A DNA stretch of 64,000 bases from an uncultured Lachnospiraceae bacterium (GCA_946557105.1 CAMNSZ010000006.1:62001-126000); one strand, 5' to 3'. Shown: positions 50,794 through 62,715, counted from the first letter of the stretch. Notes: generated from the letters alone by a model not told the origin. Translations and numbers: made by a program.

Positions 50794-52128
50794 ATGAAGA
50801 ATTATACAAGGGAAGATGTAATTAGGGTGGCGCAGGAAGAGGATGTGGAATTTATCCGACTGCAATTTACGGATATGTTCGGTAATCTGAAAAATTTGGC
50901 CATTACGGCGAGCCAGCTTGAGAGGGCGTTGAATAATAAGTGTAAGTTTGACGGTTCGGCTATAGACGGCTTTGTGAGGATTGAGGAGTCGGATATGTAT
51001 TTGTATCCCGATTATTCCACGCTGGAAATATTCCCATGGAGGCCTCAGCAGGGAAAGGTGGCGAGAATGATATGCGACGTGTATCGTCCGAACGGGGAGC
51101 CTTTTGAGGGAGATCCCAGATATGTGTTGAAGAAGGCAATTAAAAAAGCGGCGGATATGGGATATATATTTGAGGTGGGTCCCGAGTGTGAATTTTTTTT
51201 GTTTGATACTGATGAAAATACAATGCCTACTACGGCGACCCATGAGCAGGCGGGATATTTTGATATAGGGCCGTTGGATTTCGGAGAAAACGCAAGGCGT
51301 GAAATTGTAATGACCTTGGAGGATATGGGCTTTGTAATTGAGTCTTCCCACCATGAGATGGCGCCTGCGCAGCACGAAATAGACTTTAGGCATGACGAGG
51401 CGCTTCAGACGGCAGACAATATCATGACCTTTAAGCTCGCTGTGCGTACAATCGCAAAACGCCATGGGCTGCATGCCACCTTTATGCCTAAGCCGAAAAG
51501 TGATGTGAACGGTTCGGGTATGCATATACACATGAATCTGAAGGACAAAAAAGGAAGGAATATTTTCGAGGATAAGCAGGATACGCTGGGCTTGAGCAGA
51601 GAAGCATACTATTTTGTGGGAGGTCTGATAAAGCATATTAAAGGAATGGCTGCAATTACAAATCCCTTGGTAAATTCTTACAAAAGACTGATTCCCGGTT
51701 TTGAGGCGCCAGTTTATATAGCATGGAGCGCAACCAACAGAAGCCCGTTGATACGAATTCCCTCCGACGGCGGAGAGAGAACCCGTATCGAGCTGAGAAG
51801 CCCTGATTCGGCGGCGAATCCATACCTTACGCTGGCGGTATGCTTAAGCGCCGGCTTGGATGGTATTGTGAATAAGATTGAACCGCCGGCGTGCGTGGGA
51901 GGAAATATTTTTGCCATGACCGACAAGGAGAGGAAAGAAAATAAAATCGACAGCCTTCCGGCTAATTTGCCGGAAGCTTTGGAGGAGCTTGAAAAGGACA
52001 CATTTATCTGCGATGTGCTGGGAGAACATATAACCCGGCGCTATATCGCCGCAAAAAAGGAGGAGTGGAACAGATACCGCTCTCGGGTATCCAATTGGGA
52101 GATTGAGGAATACTTATATAAATATTAA
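50794..52128 (+). CDS. glnA: Type I glutamine synthetase, 444 aa
   Basis: The enzyme makes glutamine from glutamate and ammonia. The start is the ATG at 50794 (MKNYTREDVIRVAQEEDVEF), 5 bases after GGAGG. Marks include GSAIDGFVRIEESDMYLYPD, VGPECEFFLFD, the ATP site KPKSDVNGSGMHIHMN and RIELRSPDSAANPY. At 444 aa it is the GSI-alpha form without the adenylylation-type insertion. Its leader holds a terminator plus a matching second hairpin, and an ANTAR protein gene follows, so transcription antitermination is the likely control. Confidence 0.95.
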   Translation: MKNYTREDVIRVAQEEDVEFIRLQFTDMFGNLKNLAITASQLERALNNKCKFDGSAIDGFVRIEESDMYLYPDYSTLEIFPWRPQQGKVARMICDVYRPNGEPFEGDPRYVLKKAIKKAADMGYIFEVGPECEFFLFDTDENTMPTTATHEQAGYFDIGPLDFGENARREIVMTLEDMGFVIESSHHEMAPAQHEIDFRHDEALQTADNIMTFKLAVRTIAKRHGLHATFMPKPKSDVNGSGMHIHMNLKDKKGRNIFEDKQDTLGLSREAYYFVGGLIKHIKGMAAITNPLVNSYKRLIPGFEAPVYIAWSATNRSPLIRIPSDGGERTRIELRSPDSAANPYLTLAVCLSAGLDGIVNKIEPPACVGGNIFAMTDKERKENKIDSLPANLPEALEELEKDTFICDVLGEHITRRYIAAKKEEWNRYRSRVSNWEIEEYLYKY

Positions 52129-52214
52129 ATTGCAGGACCTGCTTTAGATTTACTCCCGTATGCAGTGGGCCGGCGAGGCTGCAAGGGTGTGGCTTCGGTA
52201 AAGGAGGTGTGCCT

Positions 52215-52763
52215 TTGACAAATATTATTATAGTGTTGCCGAAGCAGGAGGATGCAAAAAATATTAAGAATGTGCTGGTGCGCGGCGGATTTCGTGTTAC
52301 AGGCGTGTGTACCACGGGCGCGCAGGCAATCAGTCAGGCGGACGGGCTGCATGACGGTATTGTTATATGCAGCTATAAGCTTCCAGATATGGTGTACTCG
52401 GAACTGTCAGAGTGTCTTCCTTACGGTTTTGAATTGCTGCTTATGGCGTCTCAAAAGTTGATAAACGAGTGCTATGGAAATGGCATCGTATGTTTGTCAT
52501 TGCCTTTAAGGGCGAATGATTTGATAGAGACGGTGGGCATGATGGCAGAGGGCATTGAACGTCGCAGACGCAAGCTGAGGCAGCAGCCGAAGCAAAGAAC
52601 CGTCGAGGAGGAGACGGCGATAAGGACGGCAAAGGAAACCTTAATGGCGCGCAATCATATGACGGAGGACGAGGCTCATAAATATTTGCAGAAATGTAGT
52701 ATGGACAGTGGTACAAATATGGTAGAGACGGCGCAGATGGTGTTGTCCATGATGAAGATATAG
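52215..52763 (+). CDS. glnR: ANTAR-domain RNA-binding antiterminator, 182 aa
   Basis: The start is a TTG (52215, MTNIIIVLPKQEDAKNIKNV), 6 bases after AAAGGAGGT. The N-terminal part is a receiver-like domain lacking a clear phosphorylation Asp at the usual place (IVICSYKLPDM). The C-terminal 55 residues are an ANTAR domain: RTAKETLMARNHMTEDEAHK and ALV-like residues at the usual positions. The same gene order, glnA followed by an ANTAR protein called GlnR, is known from solvent-producing Clostridia, which supports the symbol. It probably acts on the glnA leader. Confidence 0.82.
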   Translation: MTNIIIVLPKQEDAKNIKNVLVRGGFRVTGVCTTGAQAISQADGLHDGIVICSYKLPDMVYSELSECLPYGFELLLMASQKLINECYGNGIVCLSLPLRANDLIETVGMMAEGIERRRRKLRQQPKQRTVEEETAIRTAKETLMARNHMTEDEAHKYLQKCSMDSGTNMVETAQMVLSMMKI

Positions 52764-52837
52764 CTTGAAAATTATCGCGTATTGGCAGTATGAAGGATTA
52801 GAGTGAAAAATAATGACGATGTGAAATGGAGATTATT

Positions 52838-53719
52838 ATGAGATTTACAAAGATGCAGGGTTGTGGGAATGATTATATTTATGTAAATGGTTTTACGGAA
52901 ATCATAAGCGATGAGGAAAAGCCGGAGCTTGTAAGAAAATTAAGCGACCGCCATTTCGGCATCGGAGGCGATGGGGTGATTTTTATCAATCCAAGCCCTA
53001 TGGCTGATTTTGAGATGGAAATGTACAATGCGGACGGCAGCCGTTCGGAGATGTGCGGGAACGGTATTCGCTGCGTGGCAAAATATGTGTATGATAAAGG
53101 GCTCACAGACAAAGTACATATCAGTATTGTCAGTGCCGGTCAAATTAAATATCTGGATTTGACGGTGGAGAAAGAAAATTCTTCCGACAGAGGAACCGTG
53201 GGTCTGGTCAGAGTAAATATGGGGAGCCCTGTGCTTGAACCGGAGCTGATTCCGGTGGAGGCACAGGGAGACCGGGCGGTGGATGCTCCGATTATTGTAG
53301 AGGAGCAGGAATACCATATGACCTGTGTGTCCATGGGAAATCCTCATGCGGTTATTTTTATGGATGACGTAAAGGGGCTTGATTTGGAAAGTCTTGGTCC
53401 TAAATTTGAAAATCATCAACGTTTTCCAAGACGTGTCAATACGGAATTTGTGGAAATTATAGACAGAAAAAACGTTTATATGCGCGTTTGGGAGAGGGGA
53501 ACGGGAGAAACTCTCGCCTGTGGAACGGGCTGCTGTGCTACTGCGGTCGCTTGCGTACTGAATGATTTGACGGATAACAAAATAACTGTTAAACTATTAG
53601 GTGGTGAACTATTAATCGAGTGGGACAGGGAGCGGAATATTGTGTTTATGACCGGTCCTGCCGTCACCGTATTTGAGGGAGAAATCAGAATCACCAAAGG
53701 AGAAAAAAGAGATGTTTAA
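52838..53719 (+). CDS. dapF: Diaminopimelate epimerase, 293 aa
   Basis: The enzyme interconverts LL- and meso-diaminopimelate for lysine and peptidoglycan synthesis. The two catalytic cysteines lie in MCGNGIRCVAKYVYD and ACGTGCCATAVAC. The start is ATG 52838 (MRFTKMQGCGNDYIYVN) with GGAG upstream. The stop overlaps the dapL start by eight bases. Confidence 0.95.
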   Translation: MRFTKMQGCGNDYIYVNGFTEIISDEEKPELVRKLSDRHFGIGGDGVIFINPSPMADFEMEMYNADGSRSEMCGNGIRCVAKYVYDKGLTDKVHISIVSAGQIKYLDLTVEKENSSDRGTVGLVRVNMGSPVLEPELIPVEAQGDRAVDAPIIVEEQEYHMTCVSMGNPHAVIFMDDVKGLDLESLGPKFENHQRFPRRVNTEFVEIIDRKNVYMRVWERGTGETLACGTGCCATAVACVLNDLTDNKITVKLLGGELLIEWDRERNIVFMTGPAVTVFEGEIRITKGEKRDV

Positions 53720-54932
53720 GGTAAATGATAATTATTTGAAGCTTCAGGGAAGCTATCTGTTTTCCACGGTTGGGAGAAAACAGCGTGAATATCAGGCTGC
53801 GCATCCGGATAAAAAGGTGATTCGTCTGAGTATAGGAGATGTGACGCAGCCTTTGGCGCCGGTGATTTTACAGGCGCTGCACAGTGCGGTGGACGAGATG
53901 GGAAATGCGGAAACCTTTCGTGGCTACGCTCCCGACTTAGGCTATGAATTTTTAAGGAATGCCATTGCGGAAAACGATTATAAAGCAAGAGGCTGTGATA
54001 TTGGTGCGGATGAAATTTTTGTATCTGACGGAGCAAAATGTGACTGTTCAAATATTCAGGAGATTTTCAGTTTGGACAATAGGATTGCGGTATGCGACCC
54101 CGTCTATCCCGTTTATGTGGATTCTAATGTTATGGCGGGGAGAACGGGCGCCTATGACAAGAATGCGGAAATTTGGAGTGATGTAATATATATGCCTTGT
54201 ACGGCAGATAATAATTTTGTGCCGCAGCTTCCTAAGGAGACGCCGGATTTGATTTATTTATGTTTTCCCAATAATCCCACAGGCGCTACTATCCATAGGG
54301 CACAGCTGCAGGAGTGGGTGGATTATGCCAATAAGGTGGGCGCCGTCATTCTATATGACGCAGCCTACGAGGCCTATATTTCCGAAGAGGACGTTCCTCA
54401 TAGTATTTATGAATGTGACGGTGCAAGGACATGTGCCATAGAAATGCGTTCCTTCTCCAAAAATGCGGGCTTTACCGGTGTTCGTCTGGGCTTTACCGTA
54501 ATTCCCAAGGAGCTTAAGGCAGGGGATGTGAGTCTCCATGCGCTTTGGGCGAGACGTCACGGAACCAAATACAACGGCGCGCCATATATTATCCAGCGCG
54601 CAGGCGAGGCAGTATATTCTGAGGCGGGCAAAGAACAGCTAAGGGCGCAGGTTGCCTATTATATGAATAATGCCCGTTATATCTATAACGGCTTAAAGGA
54701 GGCGGGCTATACTGTTTCCGGTGGAGTGAATGCGCCGTATATTTGGTTGAAAACGCCCCACAATATGACGAGCTGGGAATTTTTTGATTATCTTCTTGAG
54801 AACGCGAATGTAGTAGGAACTCCGGGCTCGGGCTTCGGACCAAGCGGCGAGTATTATTTCCGTCTCACTGCGTTCGGAAGCTATGAAAGTACCGTGGAGG
54901 CAATAGACAGGATTAAAGCAATGGCGCTTTGA
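53712..54932 (+). CDS. dapL: LL-diaminopimelate aminotransferase, 406 aa
   Basis: The PLP enzyme makes LL-diaminopimelate directly from tetrahydrodipicolinate, the short lysine route of many Clostridia. It has NDNYLKLQGSYLFSTV at the start, FRGYAPDLGYEFLRN, CFPNNPTGATI and the PLP lysine in MRSFSKNAGFTGVRLGF. The ATG at 53712 has AAAGGAG upstream, inside dapF, so the genes are coupled. Together with dapF it gives meso-diaminopimelate. Confidence 0.93.
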   Translation: MFKVNDNYLKLQGSYLFSTVGRKQREYQAAHPDKKVIRLSIGDVTQPLAPVILQALHSAVDEMGNAETFRGYAPDLGYEFLRNAIAENDYKARGCDIGADEIFVSDGAKCDCSNIQEIFSLDNRIAVCDPVYPVYVDSNVMAGRTGAYDKNAEIWSDVIYMPCTADNNFVPQLPKETPDLIYLCFPNNPTGATIHRAQLQEWVDYANKVGAVILYDAAYEAYISEEDVPHSIYECDGARTCAIEMRSFSKNAGFTGVRLGFTVIPKELKAGDVSLHALWARRHGTKYNGAPYIIQRAGEAVYSEAGKEQLRAQVAYYMNNARYIYNGLKEAGYTVSGGVNAPYIWLKTPHNMTSWEFFDYLLENANVVGTPGSGFGPSGEYYFRLTAFGSYESTVEAIDRIKAMAL

Positions 54933-55024
54933 GATATTAAGAAGAATTAATAAAAAGATAAGCTGTATTTTAGAAACTGCTCACAGGATGTTCATATTTC
55001 TTGGTTATACTTAATAACATGGAG

Positions 55025-55081
55025 GTAACGGTTCAGTCATACGGAAACAAAGGCAAATTTTGTGGATGGCCGAACTGTTAC
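55025..55081. repeat. Inverted-repeat element, copy 2 (GTAACGGTTCAG ends)
   Basis: The left arm GTAACGGTTCAGTC (55025-55038) and right arm GGCCGAACTGTTAC (55068-55081) are inverted, 11 of 14 positions, and match the arms of the element at 42352-42427. The centre is unrelated and shorter. It ends about 60 bases before the alarmone synthetase start. Confidence 0.55.
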
Positions 55082-55143
55082 ATATGGAGCGGTGGGAAAC
55101 GAAAAGCCCGCCGGCCGCAAACAAGCTGTATAGAGGAAGACGA

Positions 55144-55746
55144 ATGACAAACGAGCAATATTACGAATTAATCAGACCGTATGAAGATGTCAGCCGTATT
55201 ATGCTGACGAAATTGGAGATATTAAATCATAGCATTTATAATAAAGATACGGGTAAGCCCATCCATCATATCCAGAACAGAGTTAAGGGAAAAAAAAGCA
55301 TTGAGGAGAAGTTGGAGCGTCTTGATTTGACCGACAGTGTGATGAATGCAAAGGATCACCTGATGGATATTGCCGGTATCCGTGTAATATGCTATTTTCC
55401 CGAGGAGATTTATGATTTGGTCCAATGTCTCAAAAGGCAGAATGACTTAATTGTTATCAAGGAGAAGGATTATATAAAAAATCCGAAAAAAAGCGGCTAC
55501 CGCAGTTTTCATATAGTGTTTGGAGTTCCAATCCATTGTCTGGACGCTATGGAGTATTATCCCGTGGAAATTCAGTTCCGCACACTTTCGATGGACTTTT
55601 GGGCGAGCATGGAGCATCGTATCTGTTACAAGAGGGAGTATGATGACAAGGATAAGGTCAGCAAGGAAATGCAGCAGTATGCCATGGCGCTTGATTTGAT
55701 TGAAAGCAGGTTTCAGGTACAGATGAAAAATAATCGGCAGATGTAA
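55144..55746 (+). CDS. Small alarmone (p)ppGpp synthetase, 200 aa
   Basis: The protein is a single RelA/SpoT synthetase domain without a hydrolase or regulatory domains. It is like RelQ/RelP of Firmicutes and makes ppGpp/pppGpp under stress. It has HHIQNRVKGKKSIEEKL, MDIAGIRVICYFPEEIYD, KDYIKNPKKSGYRSFH (ATP site region) and VEIQFRTLSMDFWASMEHRI. The start is ATG 55144 (MTNEQYYELIRPY) with GAGGAAG upstream. Confidence 0.9.
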   Translation: MTNEQYYELIRPYEDVSRIMLTKLEILNHSIYNKDTGKPIHHIQNRVKGKKSIEEKLERLDLTDSVMNAKDHLMDIAGIRVICYFPEEIYDLVQCLKRQNDLIVIKEKDYIKNPKKSGYRSFHIVFGVPIHCLDAMEYYPVEIQFRTLSMDFWASMEHRICYKREYDDKDKVSKEMQQYAMALDLIESRFQVQMKNNRQM

Positions 55747-55810
55747 TTTGGCCGTTGATGCTATAAAGGGGAGACTACCGGATTAAAACCGGGATTTTTT
55801 AGTGTAAATT

Positions 55811-57019
55811 ATGGATAGCATACAGGAAAAAAACCTTAATAATATTGTAGATTACTTTCGGAAGGGCTGTAAAAGCGCTTCCTTTTTGGGATTGGAGCTG
55901 GAACACTTTGCGGTAAACGACAAAAATATGCTGCTCCCCTATAGCGGCAATATGGGAATCGAGAGACTGCTTCATGAGTTGAGTGGCAGATATCGGGAAA
56001 AATACTACTCGCAGGGGCGCCTTATCGCATTGAGCAGAGAGGACGCCGCCGTCAGCATCGAGCCGGCAGGTCAGCTGGAGATAAGTATTTCACCCCAAAG
56101 AGATATAGAGAAGATTTGGGAAGCCTATATGCGTTTTAGGAAGGAGGCGGACGCCGTTTTGGCGCCGTGGGGCTGCAGGCTGGTGGAAAAGGGATATCTT
56201 CCGAAGGGTATGGCAAAACAGCAGGAGCTGATACCAAAAAAGAGGTACCAGTATATGAATGAATATTTTGCCGGAATAGGCAGGTATGGCTGTTGTATGA
56301 TGAGAGGAACTGCGGCTACGCAGGTTTCTGTGGACTATTGTGACGAGGAGGACTTTATCCGCAAATATGAGGCGGCTTATAAGCTGACTCCTCTTTTTTC
56401 ATGGATTACAGCCAATACGCCGGTGTTTGAGGACGAGTTAAACTTTAATAAGCTGATACGCACAAAAATCTGGCGGGAGGTGGACAGGCAAAGAACAAAT
56501 GTATTTTGTTATCTAAAGGGAAGAAAGCTGAGCTTTCGTTCGTATGCGGAATTTGTTTATGACACTCCTTTGATTGTGGGTAAGCTTGGGAGCAGGGAAA
56601 TTCCTACCTCCCAAGCGGCAAGGGAGCTATACGCCGACAGGCTTATGAATGAAGAGGAAATTGAAAATGCATTGTCTATGGTTTTCCCATGTGTGCGGTT
56701 AAAAAAGGTTTTGGAGCTTAGAGGGGCGGACAGCCTTCCCATTGAGGAGGCGCTGGGCTACGCGGCTTTGGTCAAGGGACTGTTTGCGTCCTTGGACAAG
56801 ACCGTTCATTGGCTGGAAAAAATGGGACTTAATACTGTTGAGGCGTCCGACGACTTGACGGACAGGCTTTTGGAACGGGAAGGAGAAAGGGCAATTCAAG
56901 GGAAAAGTGTTTCGGAGGCAGCAGATGAATTGTTTGTTCTGGCAGAGTCGGTATTGGAGGACGATGAAAGGAAATATTTAAGCAGCCTGCGGGAAAGGCT
57001 TGGGAGCAAGGTTAAATAA
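55811..57019 (+). CDS. Gamma-glutamylcysteine ligase-like (GCS2) enzyme, 402 aa
   Basis: The sequence fits the plant/proteobacterial type glutamate-cysteine ligase family (GCS2). It has SFLGLELEHFAVNDKNMLLP at the N-terminus, the active-site Glu region SIEPAGQLEISISPQRDIE, and PKKRYQYMNEYF then CCMMRGTAATQVSVDYCDEE. These enzymes join the glutamate side-chain carboxyl to cysteine (or another amine). No strong ribosome-binding site is visible. The next gene, an ATP-grasp ligase, starts two bases after its stop, so the two probably act in sequence on one small peptide. Confidence 0.82.
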   Translation: MDSIQEKNLNNIVDYFRKGCKSASFLGLELEHFAVNDKNMLLPYSGNMGIERLLHELSGRYREKYYSQGRLIALSREDAAVSIEPAGQLEISISPQRDIEKIWEAYMRFRKEADAVLAPWGCRLVEKGYLPKGMAKQQELIPKKRYQYMNEYFAGIGRYGCCMMRGTAATQVSVDYCDEEDFIRKYEAAYKLTPLFSWITANTPVFEDELNFNKLIRTKIWREVDRQRTNVFCYLKGRKLSFRSYAEFVYDTPLIVGKLGSREIPTSQAARELYADRLMNEEEIENALSMVFPCVRLKKVLELRGADSLPIEEALGYAALVKGLFASLDKTVHWLEKMGLNTVEASDDLTDRLLEREGERAIQGKSVSEAADELFVLAESVLEDDERKYLSSLRERLGSKVK

Positions 57020-57021
57020 AA

Positions 57022-58362
57022 ATGAAATTTATAAATGAATATTATAAAAAGCTGATAGAGGAAAATATGGAGGAAAATGTAAAGACGGCAGGGGAATCGT
57101 TGGAGTATTTGAACAATTCCACGGCAAAATACAAGGGTAAGCCCATCTATTCCCTCTATATGGCGCAGGTATTTCCCGAGAAGGTGAAGGATTATCTGAA
57201 AAAAAGCGCCGAAATGATGTATGGTATTTTGAGGAAGGTGATTCGGGAGTATTTGACACAGCCGGATTACAGAAAGCACTTTGGTTTTTCAAAGGAGCTG
57301 GAGGAGCTGATTCTCCGTACGCCCCGGTATGAAAATCTGCTGCCTATCTGCCGTCTTGATATTTTCTATAATGAGGAAAACGGTAGTTTCAAATTTTGTG
57401 AGTTTAATGCGGACGGCTGCAGTTCCATGAATGAGGACAGGGAGTTGAACATAGCTCTGAAGCTGACGAAGGCGTATAAGGATTTGGAGAAGAAGTACGA
57501 GCTACATTCCTTTGAGTTGTTTGATTCGTGGGCGGAAGCGTTTTTGGAGATTTACCGAAGCGGCGGCTATGATAAGGAGTATCCCAATGTGGCAATCGTG
57601 GATTTTTTGGAGCTTGGGTGCTCTATGGAGGAATTCGGGCAGTTTGCCGAGAGCTTCAGGAGAGCGGGGATGCGGGCGCAGGTGTGTGAGATAAGGCAGC
57701 TGACCTTTGACGGGGAACATCTCTATGCGCCGGATGGTATGGTGATCGACGCAATATATCGCAGGGCTGTAACCTCGGATATTATGAAGCACAGGGAAGA
57801 GATTACGGCCTTTATGGACGCCGTTAGGGCCAATCGAGTATGCCTGATCGGAGATTTTTGCACCCAGATTATTCATGATAAGACGCTTTTTTATCTACTG
57901 AATCACCGGCGAACCCATGCGTTTTTGACGGAGAAGGAAAAAGGGTTTTTGGCGGAGCATATTCCCTTCACCGCAGAGCTCACAGACGAAAGGATTGCAG
58001 GTAGCGATGTTTTAGAGAAACGAGAGGGCTGGATTATTAAACCCAAGGATTCCTACGGTGCAAGGGGGATTTATGCGGGGGTAAATTTCAGGCAAGAGGA
58101 GTGGGAGAAGGTGGTTGAGGAGCATAAAAATGCCGACTATATCATGCAGGAATTTGTTATGCCGTACCGTTCTTGGAACATCGACTTTCGTAAAGAAACT
58201 CCTGTTTTTAAGAAATATAGCAATCTTACGGGTATGTTTTTGTATAACGGAAAGTTTGCAGGATTTTATTCCAGACAGGCGGATCACGAGATAATTTCAA
58301 GCGACTATGACGAGAATGACGTGGCGTCCGTGTGGGCGGAGGAGGTATTTGGCGCCAAATGA
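57022..58362 (+). CDS. ATP-grasp ligase, glutathionylspermidine-synthase-like, 446 aa
   Basis: The order of motifs fits circularly permuted ATP-grasp enzymes of the glutathionylspermidine synthase group: RLDIFYNEENGSFKFCEFNA then DGCSSMNED (substrate/metal region), IYRRAVTSDIM, VCLIGDFCTQIIHDKTLFYLL, and the nucleotide region IKPKDSYGARGIYAG with YIMQEFVMPYRSWNID. The C-terminal segment (YSRQADHEIISSDYDEND) completes it. Such enzymes ligate an amine to a peptide carboxyl. The two-base gap to the GCS2-type gene suggests the substrate is gamma-glutamylcysteine or a relative. This pair is not the usual fused GshAB. Confidence 0.7.
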   Translation: MKFINEYYKKLIEENMEENVKTAGESLEYLNNSTAKYKGKPIYSLYMAQVFPEKVKDYLKKSAEMMYGILRKVIREYLTQPDYRKHFGFSKELEELILRTPRYENLLPICRLDIFYNEENGSFKFCEFNADGCSSMNEDRELNIALKLTKAYKDLEKKYELHSFELFDSWAEAFLEIYRSGGYDKEYPNVAIVDFLELGCSMEEFGQFAESFRRAGMRAQVCEIRQLTFDGEHLYAPDGMVIDAIYRRAVTSDIMKHREEITAFMDAVRANRVCLIGDFCTQIIHDKTLFYLLNHRRTHAFLTEKEKGFLAEHIPFTAELTDERIAGSDVLEKREGWIIKPKDSYGARGIYAGVNFRQEEWEKVVEEHKNADYIMQEFVMPYRSWNIDFRKETPVFKKYSNLTGMFLYNGKFAGFYSRQADHEIISSDYDENDVASVWAEEVFGAK

Positions 58363-58401
58363 TTTAAGGGTAAAGTAAGAATGCGTTAAAGGCGGATGAT
58401 T

Positions 58402-58426
58402 CGTGCCGACTTATATGTCGGCGCAC
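58402..58426 (+). terminator. Hairpin after the ATP-grasp gene
   Basis: GTGCCGAC and GTCGGCGCAC form a short stem with a one-base bulge around a TTATAT loop. No T-run follows, so terminator function is uncertain. Confidence 0.3.
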
Positions 58427-58529
58427 TAGTGTAATGAGATGCTCCGCGTTTAAAGCGCTTAGGCCTATGGCAGGTTTTTATTGTATTTCCCACCTGAAAT
58501 TGGTAAAATAATTATAAAAGGTATTGTAA

Positions 58530-60887
<2,358 letters not shown>

Positions 60888-60985
60888 TTTTTTCCTATTG
60901 CCGAGGGCGTAGGTGCGGATCTTTTTGTAGAGAATTCCAAGGAGAGATTTCCGGATAAGTACTATTTTGGAATAAGTAACACATT

Positions 60986-61021
60986 AAAGGGGGCTATTAT
61001 CATATTGATAGGCCCCTTTTT
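60986..61021 (+). terminator. Intrinsic terminator after the esterase gene
   Basis: AAAGGGGGCTAT (from 60986) pairs with ATAGGCCCCTTT, 11 of 12 positions, with an inner TATCA/TGATA stem, followed by TTTT. A second perfect 11-bp hairpin (61032-61069, ATTCCCCGCGC arms) follows between the convergent genes. Confidence 0.85.
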
Positions 61022-61110
61022 GTTGGAGGTTATTCCCCGCGCGGCGGATTGATTGGCTGCGCGGGGAATGAAAGCTTTCCTATCCATATGGGAGGGATTA
61101 ACGGAAATTT

Positions 61111-62715
61111 TTATTTTTCACATTTAAAACAGAAGAGATTCCATGAAAGCGGCTTGAGTGAGGCGTTCAATATGCCGTCCGTGCAGGAGGATAAGGTGTT
61201 TTCCTTAGGACATATAAGGTCTGGCATCTCATAGCTGTTTTTGGCTTCAAAATTTTCACTGTACAGCTCTAAATGCTTTTCAAATTTATAATCCTTAAAG
61301 GCGGAAATGTTGACGTCCAGAGAATATTCCGTATCGGGATTCTTGTTGATGGCAAAAATATTAAGAGTGCCGTTTCCCTCATCCCATGCGCTTGCGGAGT
61401 CAATCCAGTTGATACCCTCTTTGTCGGGATACTCCGAGGTGTCATTAATGGCGTAGCCGGGAATATCAAAGGTTTCGCATTCCACTGCGGTCTGTAGGGA
61501 AATGCCTTTGGCATATTGCATAAGCTGCGTGAGAACGTAGTGGGAAGCCGATTTCCATACGTGGTCGTGGTTGGAAGCGCAAAGAGCGCTCAGGCCGCTG
61601 GTCATGCAGCCTATTTTGACCCGGTCTGCGTGATGTAAAAAGGCAAGCTGCGTGGAAGCTAACGTCAGGGCATGGAGCATATCTCCGCCGGGGAATTCGC
61701 GTTCCTTCATGTTGTCCGGATCATGCAGCACGTATTTTCTGGTGGGGTCAAAGCGGTAATGCGCCGCCGCCATATTGTGGGGGCCGTAGCCCGGATGAAG
61801 CTGAGCGTTGGGAATTGCCATAGTTCCGTATTCGTCAAAGGATATCATAATCTTTTTTGGGGAGCGCATTTTGGCCTGAACCAAATCGCACATGGCTATT
61901 TCCGTTTTGATAAAGTCTTCATAAAAGACGGAGCCGCCTAATAATGCCTTAAAATCGCCGGGAGGGGCTATGTGATAATGGTGTAGGGATATGTAATCCA
62001 CTGTCTCGTAGCACTGGGTGAGAACATCCTCCTCCCACTGAGGATAATGTGCCATAAAGGGTGCGGAGGAAGCGCAAACCACTGTTTCGATGGTTTCATC
62101 CACCCATTTCATTGCCTTGGACGCTTCATTGCAGGTGATGCCGTAGCCCGTGGGATTCTTATCCCATGAGCCCAGCTGCCATGGACCGTCCATCTCATTT
62201 CCCAGATACCATGTCTTTACGCCGTAAGGCTTTTCGTGACCGTATTTGCGGCGGAGGTCCGACCACCAGCTGCCGCCCTCATGGTTGGTATATTCTACGA
62301 TATCGATGGCGTCGCGGATGCTGCCCGTGCCCAGATTTACGGTGTACATAGGCTCGGCGCCCACTTTCTGTGCCCATTGCAGATATTCGTCGTGACCTAC
62401 GTCGTTTGTTATGTACTGATGCCATGCCATATCCAGATGGGTTTTCCGATTTTCCTTAGGACCAATGGAATCCTTCCAATCCCAGCAGGATACAAAGTTG
62501 CCTCCGGGCAGCCGGACCGCCGTAATATCCGCGTCTCGTAAGCCTTTGATAAAGTCCTGACGAAAGCCCTGCTCATCTGCGGTGGGATGCTTGGGGTTGT
62601 ACATTGTTCCGTTTACCATGGTACCGATAGGCTCCAAAAAGGTACTAAAAAGCCTTGGGGAAATTTCTCCGATGGAAAATGAAGGGTGTACGGTTATTTT
62701 TGCTTTTTGCGCCAT
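61111..62715 (-). CDS. GH51 alpha-L-arabinofuranosidase, 534 aa
   Basis: This is the second GH51 enzyme of the window, clearly different from that at 18329. Marks are TAVRLPGGNFVSCWDWKDSI, the acid/base Glu in WYLGNEMDGPW (about residue 175) and the nucleophile Glu in ISFDEYGTMA (about residue 298). The segment CMTSGLSALCASNHDHVWKS is typical of the family. There is no signal peptide. It converges on the tandem esterase and may belong to a separate arabinoxylan regulon. The two GH51 forms could differ in preference between arabinan and xylan side chains. Confidence 0.92.
   Translation of the reverse strand: MAQKAKITVHPSFSIGEISPRLFSTFLEPIGTMVNGTMYNPKHPTADEQGFRQDFIKGLRDADITAVRLPGGNFVSCWDWKDSIGPKENRKTHLDMAWHQYITNDVGHDEYLQWAQKVGAEPMYTVNLGTGSIRDAIDIVEYTNHEGGSWWSDLRRKYGHEKPYGVKTWYLGNEMDGPWQLGSWDKNPTGYGITCNEASKAMKWVDETIETVVCASSAPFMAHYPQWEEDVLTQCYETVDYISLHHYHIAPPGDFKALLGGSVFYEDFIKTEIAMCDLVQAKMRSPKKIMISFDEYGTMAIPNAQLHPGYGPHNMAAAHYRFDPTRKYVLHDPDNMKEREFPGGDMLHALTLASTQLAFLHHADRVKIGCMTSGLSALCASNHDHVWKSASHYVLTQLMQYAKGISLQTAVECETFDIPGYAINDTSEYPDKEGINWIDSASAWDEGNGTLNIFAINKNPDTEYSLDVNISAFKDYKFEKHLELYSENFEAKNSYEMPDLICPKENTLSSCTDGILNASLKPLSWNLFCFKCEK

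Noticed and set aside
61032..61069. Perfect 11-bp GC-rich hairpin between the convergent esterase and GH51 genes
   Set aside because: No T-run on either side, so not listed as a separate terminator; may just insulate the two genes.
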